Shown: piece after piece, positions 22,225-34,845 of the stretch
Layout of the letters: every line of letters begins with the position of its first letter
Position numbering within the stretch: position 1 is the first letter of the stretch
Assembly (NCBI GenBank): GCA_949357655.1
Contig: CASHTG010000002.1
Location: 806,001-870,000 of the forward strand
Length of the DNA stretch: 64,000 nt
Reading direction: 5' to 3'
DNA from: Parascedosporium putredinis
Taxonomy: Eukaryota; Ascomycota; Sordariomycetes; Microascales; Microascaceae
Position numbers and translations under genes: made by a program
Notes under the pieces: model-generated
The model's input: only the letters and a program-made list of their open reading frames with translations
Database searches by the model: none
What the model was told of the DNA's origin: nothing

Positions 22225-24262
22225 ATGGATGATTCCGAGAGACGAACAGTGAAACGGTCTCGTTTCGACCAGACAGAGGCGGAGCCGAGACGCCCGTCTC
22301 GCTTTGACCGCCGCTCCCGATCTCCTCCGTCTAGGCGCTCCGAAGCGCCCCGAGAGCGCAGTCCTGTTGCGCGTCCCGACGACGATGCGAAAAAGCCTGG
22401 CGTAGATCCCGCTGCCGCCGCTGGTATGCCATCGTCCCTAGCTCGCTCCTGCCCCTCCACCTACCCCTCCCCTCTTCCATCATGGTCGCGCGCTAACCTC
22501 TGAACGCGCTACAGCTGCTGCCGCCGCGAGAATCAATGCTCAACTACAGGCGAAACGGGGAATTCAGCACGTCGACGTGCCCCCAATCAAATCCGCGTCT
22601 GGCGACGATGACGGGCCCGCTCCTCCCCTCGGCAAAACCAAAGAAGGCGGTGTCATCGGCGGAGATATGTATGTAGCCGACGGCGACTACATCAAGGATA
22701 TCGAGGTCAATGATTTGCGCAACAAGTATCTCATCACGCGAAGCGCGACGCTCCGAGAGATTAACGAGCGGACCGGTGCTGGTACAAGGACTCACGACCC
22801 CAGCGCGTACTTCATGTTGCTAACGTTGCTCTAGATGTCACCACCCGCGGAAAATATCTGCCGGACAAGTCGATGGCCACTCCTACGGTACGGCGCCTCT
22901 CACAACGTTGCTAGCCATTCATGGCCTCCGCTAACTATTAGACCAGAATCCCCCACTGTACCTACATGTTACCAGCACCTCGAAGGAGGGCCTTGAGAAG
23001 GCTGTGGCCATGATCGAGGAATTGATACACCAAGAACTACCCAACCTGGTCGACGAGCGCCGTCTGCGTAGGCGTGATCAAGAAACCGTCGAGCGCGACG
23101 AGTATGGAAGGGTATACACCGGCCTCCTCAACCCATTCCCTATACCCGTCTGGCCCATGCGCGTGCTGACTTGAACTAGCGTAAATGGCCCGAGGAAAGA
23201 TTCCCATCGACCTCGACCCTCTCCCTGGCTTCAACCTTCGTGCCCAGGTGGTTGGTCAAGGTGGCGCCTACGTGAAGCATATCCAGCACGAGACCGGTTG
23301 CCGTGTCCAGATCAAGGGCCGCGGCTCCGGATTCCTCGAGCAGGCGACCAACCGCGAAAGCGAGGAGGAGATGTTTCTACATGTAACGTAAGCCTATCAT
23401 TTCTTTTGCCCGGCTTCCACTTACTCCCCTTACTCTCTTCTCATGCTCCTGTTGCTCACGTGTCGTGACTCTCGGTATATAGTGGCCGCGAGATCGAAAT
23501 GGTCCAGAAAGCTAAGGAACTGTGTGAGGATTTGATTGACAATGTCAAGCAGCAGTACGAGGAGTTCAAGAGCCGACCTCCCCGCGCGTATGGTGGTGGT
23601 GGTGGTGGCGGCGGCGGCGGCGGCGGTGGTGGTGGCCACCGTGGAGGCTATGGCGACCATGGCGGACACTCTCGTGGCGGTGACTCTTACCAAGGCTATG
23701 GCCGGAATAACAGTTACGGTAACAACAGCCACAGTAACAACCACGGTGGCCATGGCGGCGGCCATAACAGCCACCACGAACCCAGGTCGGCGAGCCCGAA
23801 TACTCCGACCGCGTCTGCAGCGCCTGCTGCTTCCGCGGCGGATTATGCTGCGCAATACGCTCAGTACTATGGCGGCCAAGATCCTTATGCAGCATATGGA
23901 GGCTACGCAGCGTACGTATCCATCGGCCCGTTCCTTCTTCGACTCGAGTTCAAGTGCTAATTCGAGGTATAGCTATGTTCAATATTACCAACAATACTAT
24001 GCTGCAGCTCAAGCTCAGGCACAACAGCAAGGTTCTCCCGCACCGGGAGCTGGAGCCCCCCTCCACCACCTGCAGACTCACCACCACCTCCTCCTCCTCC
24101 TAGCAGCGCGGCACCTCCCCCTCCCCGCCGGGATCCGCACCCCCTCCTCCTGGTGTTTCCGGCGGGTACAGCTCGGTAAGATGATGGATCCATGGATAGT
24201 GTTTTATTCAAGGAGGTTCACGGCTGACGACGCGTTTAGGTCCCACCTCCCCTGGGCTGTGA
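22225..24262 (+). CDS. KH-domain RNA-binding protein, KHDC4/BLOM7 type
   Basis: Likely a pre-mRNA splicing-associated RNA-binding protein. There are eight exons: 22225..22423, 22515..22781, 22835..22887, 22947..23111, 23180..23387, 23483..23911, 23973..24175 and 24240..24262, giving 516 residues. The N-terminus is RS-rich (SRFDRRSRSPPSRRS). A conserved DVTTRGKYLPDKS/PPLYLHVTST block follows, then the KH core KIPIDLDPLPGFNLRAQVVG and GQGGAYVKHIQHETGCRVQI with its GxxG loop, and KAKELCEDLIDNVKQQYEEF. The C-terminus is a polyglycine/His/Asn tract, a Tyr/Gln segment and a polyproline end (PPPPGL). Exon 4 uses the acceptor ACCAG at 22946, not the AG seven bases earlier, which keeps the frame. Single-base losses near 23195, 24052, 24124 and 24249 are needed for continuity and give a length divisible by three. 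Confidence 0.85.
23588..23641 (+). repeat. GGT/GGC trinucleotide tract (polyglycine)
   Basis: About 54 bases of GGT and GGC codons code a run of some 15 glycines in the low-complexity tail of the KH protein. Such tracts vary in length easily and may be miscounted in assembly. Confidence 0.8.
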
Positions 24263-26506
24263 TGAGGTAGTATTGTAGAAAACTGGGATATTCTTTTTGG
24301 CCTGTATGGCATCACAACTGACCTCCATCAGCACTGTTTTAAAGTTAGTTCTTACAGGAGATTTTTTTCTTTTTCGTTTTCGTTTCGAGCGGTTAGGAAC
24401 CAAGACGTTCCTTTCGTGCGCAGGTAATAAAAGTTGATAACATGCGTGGGCTGAAACACACAATTAGCACAGGTCTTCAGGGACTCTGAAATGTCTTCTC
24501 TCCTTCTTTAGAAATTTCCGTTAGGAAACTAACTACCCTCAATCTCTCTCGCCCTCTCTATGGCGTTTACGGCCCGGTCCATCCCAAGGAAATGGCGATG
24601 GATCTGCGGTAGCAAGGTTTGGTTCAAACTTGATACCTTTTTCTAAAGGCCTACTGAATGCTTGCTTCAGGCGTCGACGTGGCTGCTGCTAAACACAGTA
24701 TCCATCCGGCTCTCTTCCCCCTAGACTGATGACTGGGCCCCGCTCGAGCTGCTTTTGGCGACGATACCGATGCCGATGCCGATCCTGGTACGAGATTCTT
24801 GTCCAGCTGCTGCTGTTGCCTCCCCGTTGTCTGTTTTTAAACCCCGTTTTGAACTTTTGTACATGCTAGTAACCGGGGCCATGATTGCAGCCTTGGCCCC
24901 TCTCTAACCCAACCCTCAGGAACGCAGCTGAAACCTTTTCTCTCTTCTTGTCCTTAATCCGGCTTTTCCCTGAACCAAATACCTTTGACGTAGCTGACTC
25001 TCAAGGCCATATGATTCTCATGATAGCAAGCATACCCGGGCCCTCTGTATCCTCGTAGTTGCCACCACGCGTGCGGTATGGGGCCTGACAAACTCCAAAC
25101 TCGTTTCCCTCGTTGTGGCAGACGGGGATGGCGCTCAAATTGAAGAGGAAATCACATAGGTGTTGCTACTAAAACAGGGCTTCCCGCTTGCTTTGCGCAA
25201 TTGGAGGGGAGCAGATGCCGAGCTTGTACCTAGTCGGTGCTCATGTATGGCGGATGAGGCTTCATGTCGCAACGCATACAATGCGGTCGTTTTTGGCCAA
25301 CCGGCGGCGACTGAGAAGGCGCTGACTCTGATGATTGAGTTTGCTCACTCTGAGTTGGCTCACGCGAGCCGTTTAAGACTCGAGTGACGCGCTTATCTCT
25401 ACTACTTCTGCCTTGTTATTTGGGGCACTTGCTTATACACTCAGGGATGAGTTTGCTATACTATTGTTGCTATCCAGTTTTTGACGGGTTGCTAACGAAC
25501 CACTGACGAATACTAATTCAACATACAAAAGCCAAGTAAGGAAAAAAAAATGAAGCTGGAATGGTAGAGTTGAAGGATCATCGCCATGACGGTAGCAGCC
25601 GAGGAAGTTCACCTTGCACACTGAGATCAAGAGCATATTAGGATTAGTACCAAGCTATTAGATCCTAATCATTAGCCCTTTCATCTCTGAGATCCTTCCT
25701 TTTTCTTCCTGATTTTTCCAAGACTACTGATGCTTTCCGCCATCCCTCCCGTGGCCTGTCTCGATTTAGTTTATACAGTAAGAATAACCAGCCATCTATC
25801 AATTGGACGTTTGTTGAGAGTATCGTGCTGAGCTGGCTGGCTGGTGCCTTGGCTTGGCGAAGCCTTGAACTTCAAGGTTGCTGCGAGCCTGTCTGCAAGT
25901 ACCAGGGGGTGCGACAGGCCCCGGAGCTCCCAAGGGGAAAGTAACTCGAAGCTAAGCCGAAAGTACTTTGTCATGGAGCAAGGTGACCAATCATGTGGGC
26001 GGTATCCCCACATGACCAGGCGATCCACGTGACTTACGTGATCCACTGCACCTGAGGTCCTGGTAAGAGTGACTCCAACAACCAAGGCCCTCCAGTAGCG
26101 ACTTCAAGCCAAGGCCAACCAACAATAGGTACCTCCAGGCACGTCACCTCCACAGGAGTTAGAGTTGTCAGAGCCCGAAGCAGTGGGTGCCGATCCAATC
26201 TGCGTCCCGCCCTTCCCATTGCACTCACTCGATTGCCCTTCCCGCCTTTACCTATTACATCAGGATTCCGACACCCGCTTCGTGACCACTTCTCCCTCTC
26301 TTTCCCCCATTCTACTGCCAACAATCCCATTATTCCAAAGCTCAAAGAGGGAGGGGATCAGTTGAAGCTTTTACAACTACCGTTGATCATTCAAATCAAT
26401 CTCTCTCTATTATTCCAAATCGACTTTGTATTTCCCGACGCGGGCAGCGTTTCAAGCGTCCCTCTTCGTCATCCCGAAACTCCCGCCACCCACCCACCGC
26501 CCGACC
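24263..26506. other. 2.2 kb intergenic region
   Basis: Between the KH protein and the TAG1-like gene. Open frames are short, with no domain or frame continuation across base gains or losses. The last few hundred bases are the TAG1 promoter and leader. I see no tRNA, repeat or mobile element. Confidence 0.45.
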
Positions 26507-29500
26507 ATGTCGAGCGACGGAGAATCCACCTCGTCGACGCGGGCGGCGTCGAGAAAGGCAAAGCGAAAGCCACGAAACAAGACCTCCACAACGACTCGTC
26601 CGAGGCCACACCACTCCTCTCCGGGTCCGCGTCGGCGACCCGCTACGACGGAGAACAGCAGGACGACAGCGACGACCGCGACGCCGCCTCCGACAATGAG
26701 GACGCCGCGTCCCACCACAGCGCCAGCCCGCCGTCTTCCGTACGGTCGACCAAGGGCTCCGGCGGCGTCGGCTGGCCCTCGCTCGTGGCCGGCCTCACGC
26801 TCATGACGCTGACCGTCGTCATCATGCTGGTGGCCTTCTTCGTCCCCGCCGCGGTGGAGGAGTACGCCAAGCAGGCGGCCGTGCTCGAGCCCACCAACCT
26901 CTCCCTCGAGGCGCTCACGGCGGACGGCGTGCGCGTGAGGGTGCAGGCCGACTTCCAGCTCGACGGGTCCCGGGTGCGGGAGGAGAATACGCGCCGCATC
27001 GGCCGGGTGGCGACGTGGCTTGTCGGCTCCCTCACCACGGAGGAGACGCGCGTGGCCGTCTACCTCCCCGAGTACGACAACATCTTGTTGGGCACCGCGG
27101 CGCTGCCCCCGCTGACGGTGCACATCGCCGACGGTTACACTACCTCGATCGACATGGTTGCCGAGCTGGCTCCCGGCGACACCGACGGCATCCGCTCGGT
27201 AGCCAACCAGTGGCTGGAGGAAAGCTGGACAGGGTTAGGCTGCTAGGGAAGGTCGATGTCTCGCTCAAGGCCGGGGTGATCCCTCTAGGGACGCACTCCC
27301 TCGCGGAGTCCCTCTCTGTTGAAGGTCAATCTCTCTATCGTTCCTTTGCGTCTTTGTATTTTGGGGAAAAGGCCTTGTTTTGATTTTCCGCCAGTGCGGT
27401 CGTCTTTCGTTCCATTCTTGTCTTACTAGGGGTGCTTGTCTTTTTTCTTCCTTCTTCATGACTTCTTCCTTCTCTTCTCCTTGTTGTTTTCCCACTGTTT
27501 TTTATCCTTTTCTTCTTCTCTTTTCCTGTCTTAGCCAAAAGCAATTCGATTCTTTTCTTTTCTTGTGCTAATACCTGCCTTTTAGCCAACCAACTGCCAA
27601 CTCTACCAGCGTATAACATTTCCCAACTGAGTTTCTACGATATTCCGGGTACGAACCGGGCCGTAGGCGCCAATGTCACCATCACGTCGTATAATAAATA
27701 CCCGGTCGACCTCGTGGTACCGGAGCTGGGTTTCGATGTTCTTGTGCCTAACTGCGATGAGACGGAGCCCCTCATTCCCGTAGCCGTGGCCATCTCAGAG
27801 CCCGTGCCTGTGCACGCCAAGTCCGCTGTCGAGGTCACCATTCACAGCGCTGTTGAGAGGCTCCCGGATGACCTAGTCCGCACATGCCCAGGCACAGGCT
27901 CGTCCCCTCTCGATGACTTTGTCCGTCGCTACCTTGACGGGAAGCCAGCCGACGTCGTTGTCAGGGGCAGGAAGCTCCCCAGCTCTAGCACGCCGGCCTG
28001 GGTTGGCGAGATATTGTCGAGCATTGCCGTTCCAGTTCCCTTCCCTAGTCGTTCCTTTGACGACCCGATCAAGGAGTTTTCCTCACCGACGTGGACTTCC
28101 AGCTCCCGGATCCCTTGGCCGATCCGGATGACGAGGACTCGGATCCCACGGTCTCAGGAACCATTCGTGTGGTGGTGGCGCTTCCCAAGGAGCTCAACGT
28201 GGACATCGACGTCTCGAACCTCAAGGCGACGGCTGACGTGTTTTACAAGAAGCGGCCGTTTGGAACGCTAAAGATTGAGGACTGGCAGCGGGCGAACTCG
28301 ACAAAGCTCAATGATCCAGCGAGCGGAGAGACGACGCTGGAGGTCAACTCGCGGGTGGAGGACGTGCCTCTCCACATCACCGACTCGGCCGTCTTCACTC
28401 AGGTTATGCAAGCGTTAATCTTTGGCAACCGGGACGTGATGCTCGACGTCAAGGCTCTGGTGGACATCAAGGTGGATACGGCGCTCGGCGAGCTGGTGCT
28501 CAACAAGGTCCCGACCAAGGGAAACATACCAGTAAAACGTCCGTCCATGTTCCACTAACCCCCTTCGTTTAATGCCTCGGCGAGTACCGAAGACCTCGTG
28601 GATTGTCCAGTTTGGCGCTGAGGTATATATATCTTGGCTTTTCCCCATTCCCCCTCTCTCCACGAGGTTCGCGCCCAGGACTTGTAAAACGAGAACAACC
28701 AAAAAAAAAGGCTAACTCGTGCTTCTCTTTTTTCCTCGTTCGCCCGATTCTACAGACCTTCCTAGGGACTCGATCGATGGACTCCAACCTACGGTCAGCG
28801 CGGTCAGGGTGCTGAAGACGACCAAGTCGGCGATACACATCGAGGCGCGGGTCAACGTGACGAACCCGACGCCGTACTCTGCCACGGTCCCTTACTTTAC
28901 GATTTACGTGATGAAGAATGGCTCGGTCATTGGCGACGCAACCATTCGAGGCGCCCGGATCGTGCCGGGCAAGAACGAGAACTTGCTCGTGTCTGCAGTG
29001 TGAGCCCTCGCGGGAAGGCGAGGAGGGGAGGGCGATTGGGGTGGAGCTGATCTCCAAGTACATCTCGGGACACAACATTACGATTGCCGCCAAAGCGCAC
29101 CGTGGTAGCATACCCGCGGCGCCGGCCATTGGCGAGGCGCTCTCCGGGCTCGACATCGAGGTATCGGCGCCGCACCTAAACCTGCCCTCGGACGACCCTG
29201 ATGACAAGGGCCGATTCATCCGGGACGCGACCTTCCACGTGTTCTCGTCGACGGCGACGTTTACGCTGGTGTCTCCGTTTGAGTACAATACGCTGCTCCT
29301 CGAGTGGGTCAACGCGACGGCATACTACAACCACACGGAGCCGGTGGGTCGCATCGAGTACGACGAGGCGTTTGCGGTGCCCCCGGGTTGACCAAGACGC
29401 CGCGGCTTCCGGTGGAATGGTCGGTGGGCTCGGTGGGGTACGATGCTGTCAAGCGGGCGCTCGGGGCTCGCTCAAGTTGGATGCCGAGGCGGATGTGACG

Positions 29501-29572
29501 GTCCGGCTGGGTCAGTACCGGGAGACGGTGTGGTATGTGGGCGAGGGTATTGGGGCGTCGATACGGCCGTGA
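26507..29572 (+). CDS. TAG1-like vacuolar membrane protein (LEA-2-like repeats)
   Basis: Resembles yeast Tag1, a vacuolar membrane protein involved in ending autophagy; fungal homologues are often mislabelled pre-rRNA processing proteins. Exons are 26507..27324, 27586..28538 and 28756..29572, giving 864 residues. A Ser/Asp-rich cytosolic N-terminus contains ATPLLSGS, a dileucine-type sorting motif. One membrane segment (LTLMTLTVVIMLVAFFVP) follows, then a long luminal part of repeated immunoglobulin-like beta domains with Asn glycosylation sites (ITSYNKYPVDLVVPELGFDV, ARVNVTNPTPYSATVPYFTI). Frame breaks lie near 26557, 27231, 28078, 28999, 29391 and 29462. The one near 28999 needs two bases gained or one lost, and I favour two missing G. 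The second intron donor (GTCCGT, at 28539) is weak but keeps phase. TAG1 identity is by overall architecture, not a diagnostic motif. Confidence 0.75.
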
Positions 29573-30647
29573 AGATGAGGCGCATTGTCTGGTGATGGGG
29601 CTGTACACTAACGGGAGGTGTTTCCTTGACCCTGTCATCTCTCGTCACTCTTTTGGGGCTTTTCATATCATTCTGGGGAGTTTTTTTCTTTGGCTCTTTC
29701 TTTTTTTCTCAATACGGGATTTTACAGCGTTGGAGTCTGGGGCTTTATCGCGCTTCGAAGACGGCTATATCGGAGTATGGAGACTACACATTAGACAGAA
29801 CGTCGTCTGGATACCAGGGGTTCTTTCACTTCTACCTTTCCTTTGTTACGGTTTGTATACAGATACAGATACATACACACACCCGGGTATTTTATATGGC
29901 CAGGAGGGAAATAAGATTTATACATATCAGATCAGTGACCCGGTGCCCGCCACGCTTTTCGAAGATATCTTCTTGACCACTCTTTCACAAACTATTTGAT
30001 TTCCGGAGACGGTATGTGATTACCTAAGCGCACTTGCCTCGGGATTTGGCCTCAAAAGCCAGTTCCGTGACAGTTCTCCACTCTCCGTGTTTTCGCCGGG
30101 GAGGAAAAGAAGGCAATTGCTCGCTGTCCTCGTGGAAGAATTGATACTTTTCGAATTTGTCCGGGTCAGCGAATCGGGGTTGTGCGTTTTCCTTTTGCGC
30201 TGAACGTCGAACTCTACGGAGAAGCGCACGGAGGGCGAAGAAAGAGGAGTATCAATATATATCACGCGTCTGTCGACTTATAAGCTGTCGGCACCCCCGG
30301 ACTTTTCCCACCCTTTCACAACCTCCACCTTGACGAATTCTTGCAGCGCCTTTCTTCATCCTTTTATTATTATATCTAATAACCAACGTTAGAAGGCTTT
30401 GTTCATCTTGGCTGGTGGCTAAACTCCATCTCCAAAGAATCGAGAACAGTGTTTGGCTCCTTGCTCTCACTTTACAAAATGTACGTCATCCAGCCTCATA
30501 GTTTATGAGAAATAGCTACTAATATCTCGCACAGAACAAGTGACAAACCAAGACAGAAAAAGAATCTTGGCCCTGTTCGCGAGAACATACATCTATTGAA
30601 CGCAAGCTCTCCACTGTATTTTTCATTTTCATCTTCCTCTCCCAAAA
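29573..30647. other. Intergenic region with probable 5' UTR intron
   Basis: About 1.1 kb between the TAG1-like gene and the small membrane protein. At 30481-30536 a GTACGT donor, a CTACTAAT branch-like sequence and a CACAG acceptor form a typical fungal intron just upstream of the small ORF. It is probably in that gene's 5' UTR. Nothing else is supported. Confidence 0.4.
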
Positions 30648-30824
30648 ATGGCGCTGGAGATGTACGGCTACACCCCGCGGTCCCGCAAGTCACCGCAGCT
30701 CGTAGCGGCGTGGATCTCGGTGCTCCTGCTCATCTTCTTCATGACGTGGTATCTCACCGCCGGGATCGAGGGCGAGCCGAGAACGATTGAGATCCAGGGC
30801 GCCAAGTTCCGCAAGGTCCCGTAG
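30648..30824 (+). CDS. 58-residue single-pass membrane protein, unrecognised
   Basis: A small open frame of 58 codons starting MALEMYGYTPRSRKS. It has one strongly hydrophobic segment (LVAAWISVLLLIFFMTWYL, about residues 18-36) preceded by basic residues, then a charged C-terminus EIQGAKFRKVP. The ATG follows an A-rich context (CCAAAAATGGC). Codons are GC-rich like the neighbouring genes, and a good 5' UTR intron lies 110 bases upstream. The basic side before the helix predicts the N-terminus on the cytosolic side (positive-inside rule). I do not recognise the family; it could be a small subunit of a membrane complex. There is no frame break. Confidence 0.6.
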   Translation: MALEMYGYTPRSRKSPQLVAAWISVLLLIFFMTWYLTAGIEGEPRTIEIQGAKFRKVP

Positions 30825-31375
30825 GGGAGGGGACAAGGTGGACGAGGAACGAGGAACGAGGAACGAGAGAACGCAAAAGGGACTGGCGATGTTTCACGAA
30901 ATCGTTCTCAGACGGAAGATGTTTTTCTTTTTCCTGGCTCTGGATATGGATTCGTTTCTCTTTGTGTCTTGGGGTAAGATGCCCCATCTCGTGGCTCGTT
31001 GACAAAGGGACGTCATCGAGTTCGTGAGAACATAGGAATGGGGTGGCAATGGTATGGAGATATCTCGGCTGGAAAGAACAAAGGCCAGTTGAAAGAAGTG
31101 TACTACCACAATGCAATAATGTATGAAAGAATGGAATCTTGATATAACTGCAGCCTTGCTAGTCTTTGTGACCCATCCCTCTCTTCACAAACGCGCAGAG
31201 CAGACATTTGTCACAAGAACGGACAAAAAGCCCTACGTCGCCTCCAAGTAAACTATTGAGAGTGCCAGTTGATAGTCCATTTGTCCCATCCCAAACAAAT
31301 GCACCATCGCTTTACTAAAGGCCTGCTCTCGTCGCATCTCATACACGTAGATACTCGTTTTCGGCCAGCACCCCA
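30825..31375. other. Intergenic region
   Basis: About 550 bases, probably the 3' UTR of the small membrane protein plus promoter sequence. A short GAGGAAC tandem lies at about 30842-30863. No gene is supported. Confidence 0.4.
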
Positions 31376-32441
31376 ATGAACCCAGCCCCAAACCTCAACA
31401 AGCCCCTCCCCGGGCCACCGTCCCCCTCCACTCCCATCCCAAGCACCGCTCCCGCACCAAACCATGCCGCTCCTCGACCCTCCCACCCATCCGGGAAGCG
31501 CACCGCCCAACCCCCGCACACCACCACCGCTCTACAAGCGGCGCGGCATCGACCTCCAACCCCCTCCGCCAACGGACCCCTCCTCCTCCTCCCTTGCCCG
31601 CCCCCACCCATCGGCAAAATGACACCCACAGGCCGAATCCTCAACGCCGGGCCCTTGCGATCAGGCATCCCCCAGGACCTTCTCCTTCCGCTTCGCAACG
31701 CCACACACGGAGACGGCCAGGTCACCCGCCCCGCGGCGGCGGCGCACGCTCGCGCGCGTATCCCCGAGCCTACGACGTCCTCCCGGCGCAGCGTAGAGTA
31801 TGTACTAACCGGCCCGTGGCTCCAGCCATCTTCACCGCCGAGAGGCGGGCCCAGCGGGTTCCGCGCCGAGAGTGGCCCTTGTTATTCGACCCGTGGGGGA
31901 TCCGGGAGAAGACCCGGCCAACATGCGTTCGGGATCCCCCCGCGCAGCCTCGCCTGGTCCTTTGAATCCATGGGCCCGCGGTGTTCGATTCCCCCTTGTC
32001 GTTCGTTGACGGTCAGTATTCCCTATGGCAGCCAGCCTTGAATGGGTGGATAAACAGCGCTCTGGAGTCCCCCAAGCCCGCCATCACACGCAAATGCGCC
32101 ATGCCCTCTCAGCAAAAGGGGCAAATTACAAAAGTCTACGCGCCAAAAGGCCTATTACCTGCGAGCACTGCAGCGAAGCATCCCCGCAACCGCTGCCTTC
32201 TACCGCCGCCCTAGCCTACGCGTCATCTCCACTCGAAGACCTCGTCATGGAGGTAGAGAGACAAGCCAATCAGCTTATACGTGGGTTCAAAAGGCTAGCG
32301 AATGCCAGGGTTAGGTTACGGCCTATCGCTTCTGCAGCACCTCAGTCGAGCTTCGCAGGAGTAGCCGCGGACAGGGAGAATGCCCTGCCTGAGAAGCCAA
32401 GACCGCTGCTCGTAACTAAAGAGCTTCGACGATGGATATAG
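31376..32441 (+). CDS. Doubtful Pro-rich coding region, frames interrupted
   Basis: I do not recognise this. An ATG at 31376 opens MNPAPNLNKPLPGPPSPSTP, and protein-like segments then appear in different frames. One reads PPLYKRRGIDLQPPPP, another FDSPLSFVDGQYSLW, and near the end SPLEDLVMEVERQANQLIRG then LIRGFKRLANARVRLRP, closing ELLRRW-like at 32441 (KELRRWI). A CEHCSEA stretch could be half of a zinc site. The switching of frames every 100-300 bases is like the one-base gains and losses in the certain genes of this window, so a real disordered Pro-rich protein is possible. Without a homologue I cannot place the shifts or introns. The extent is approximate. Confidence 0.33.
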
Positions 32442-32862
32442 AACCACCACGGGGAGAGGGTAAAACCACCCATGCCCTTGACAACAGGGTTGTCTATCCA
32501 GGCCGAATGACTGTGGGTGATCAGAGTATATGACAACGCACCCGAAAAGTCCCTTCAAAAACAGCCCGCGGACGTGTTTTCTTCAAAGGCGTACTTACCT
32601 CTTCCATAATCTAAACAGGGATCAGCTCACACGTGTCAGCAAACCAACAATCACGTAGACGGGAAGGAGAAGAAAAGAAAATGAAGTGATGAAAATGCAC
32701 CTTTTGGTATAGATGTCCTGCATATGCTCCTGCCCCGTGAATAGCAAGGCAAAGAAGAAAAGAAAAAAATACCAACTCCGGCCAGATTATAACCCTATAC
32801 CCCACATCACGAGACGAGAGCAAAGCTCTTCTTCCTCTTTCCATATCTTTTCCGCCCCCCTC
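32442..32862. other. Intergenic region 3' of SNU66
   Basis: About 420 bases, mostly the expected 3' flank of SNU66 on the minus strand. No gene or repeat is supported. Confidence 0.4.
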
Positions 32863-34845
32863 TTACGCCAACCGCACGCCAGCCTCCCTCCTCTTCTTCA
32901 ACTGCTGCGCCGTGACAGAGCTCATATTCACATTCTGGCTAGCGTCCAAGACGCTCTGGGCCTCGCGCCTCTGCTCGTCCGCCATCTTCTTGAGCTTCTT
33001 GTCCGTCTTGCCCTTGCCGCTGCCCTTGCCGTGGAACTGGTGGCTGAGGTGCTTGAACGCCTCCTTGCGGTCGAGCCGGCGGCCCATCTCGTCCGTGTAC
33101 TTGATCTCAAACGTCGGCGTGAACTCGGCGTTGAAGAGCTCCGCCATCTTGCGCGACGCGTGCATGTCCCGCTGCGTGTTCTGCTGCCTGGCAAACTCCT
33201 GCTGCTCTCGCTGGCCCATGCGCTCCAACCGCCCGCTCTGGCGGTCCCGCTCGCGCTGGTGCCGCGTCACGTCCTCAATCTCCGCTTCCATCCGCTTCTT
33301 CTTGAGGAGGAAATCCTGCTTCTTCAGGAACGTCTCGTGCCGCTCCGAGCCGTCCGACTCCTTGATGATACCGCGCTCCCGCAGGAGGGCGAGCGTGGCG
33401 CCCATGCCGCCCGATACCGTCTTTTCTTCCAGTATGTCCTCATCGCCGGATTGCTCTTCTTCGTCTTCCTCGTCGCCTTCCTCCCTTTTGAGCGCCCGCT
33501 CCCGCTCGTCTTGCGTGGGGAAGTATCCTTCCATGGCAACGTCCTCGTGATCCGAATCTACCTCCTTTTTCACTGCCGAGGGTTCGGTGGACTGTTTGCG
33601 CCTCTTCACTCTTTCCTCCTCCTCGTCGTCGGGTTTCTTGATCCCCGCCACGAACTCGGATACCTCGCCGATAACAAGACCGCCGCTCTCTTCCGGCGGC
33701 GCTTCCGTTTCATCGGCCTCCTGAAGCTCCTTGGCGATGTCTTCCGGCCGCACCCTCTTCCTCTTTTTCAGGGCATTCTTTCTCTGCATGGACAGCGCGA
33801 GTTGCAAGTCGTCGTCGTCGACTAGGTTGACGTCCTCCATCCTTCGCTTCTTGGCATTTTCTTGAGCGCTCGTGTCCACCTGCATCTTCTCATCTTCCTC
33901 CTCGGGCGTGGGCTGCTCGGGAAGCAAAAGTCTTCGGGGTCCACCGCCTTTTGGCGACTGGATTTCGTCTTCTTCTTCTTGGGCTTCTTGACCTTGATTT
34001 CCGATGCATTGAGATAGTCGGATGAAGGCGCGGCGTTCTCGTCGATGATGTCCAGGTTAACGGCAGCCTGGTTCCGGCTAGCCGCGACAGGCGCACTATC
34101 GAGGATATCTGCGAGCTCGGCGACGGCACCTTTGCGCCAAGCGTAAACCTCTTCCTCTTCTCGCCGTCAATCTCCTCGTCATACTTGGAGAGGACATTCG
34201 ACGTGTCCATGTCGTCCAGGTCCATAGGGTTGTAGTCCGTCTTCTTCTTCTTGAGATCGAGATTCTTCTTGAGCTTCTCATGTTCTCTTATCCCCAGGTT
34301 TTCAAGCTCATCGCCCTCCTCCTCGTACTGGTCTATCGTCGCGTCCTTGAGTGTGAGGATCTGCTCATCGCCGTCCACAAACTGGGAGACCTCGTGCGCC
34401 ACCTTGACACCGGCAAGGTCCCGCGAGGTATACTGAACGGCGGCCGCAGCCTGGGCTTCCGCCGCAGCCTGCTCCTCCTCGAGCTTTCGCAGCTTGAGAT
34501 CTTCTTCTGCCTCTTCTTCTGGCCAATCAGCCACGCCTTAGCATCGAGGTCATCTTCGCCCTCGGCCACGTCTCCGAGGCCCTTGCCCTCGAGCAAGGCA
34601 TGTCGTTGGGCCTTTTCGCGGGCCTTTTTGATCGCGGCGGCTCGCTCGTCGCGTTTCCGGCGGGCGTCCTCCTCGTCGCGCAGCTTCTGGAAATTCTGAC
34701 CGGCTTCGGCGGTCCGGGCGTCGAGGTAGTCGAGGGGCTCCTGCTCGTCGCCCGAGTCCGCGGCCGCTGCGCCGGGCACAGGCAGGGGTTTCATTCCCAG
34801 CTTGGCGCGCAGCTTGTTCGTCTCTTCGAGGGTGGCGGCGTCCAT
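32863..34845 (-). CDS. SNU66: U4/U6.U5 tri-snRNP protein SNU66/SART1
   Basis: A spliceosome component of the tri-snRNP needed for its recruitment and activation. It is a single exon of 661 residues starting MDAATLEETNKLRAKLGMKP, the conserved N-terminal SART1 helix. Then come GQNFQKLRDEEDARRKRDER, AWLIGQKKRQKK, the hallmark VQYTSRDLAGVKVAHEV, and DYNPMDLDDMDTSNVLSKYD. Later come MGATLALLRERGIIKES and the C-terminal FEIKYTDEMGRRLDRKEAFK with LSHQFHGKGSGKGKTDKKLK. The protein is highly charged and largely coiled coil or disordered. Single-base losses near 34499, 34134 and 33928 split it into three apparent frames. The length becomes divisible by three when they are allowed for. It lies on the opposite strand to, and converges with, the doubtful Pro-rich region. 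Confidence 0.93.
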
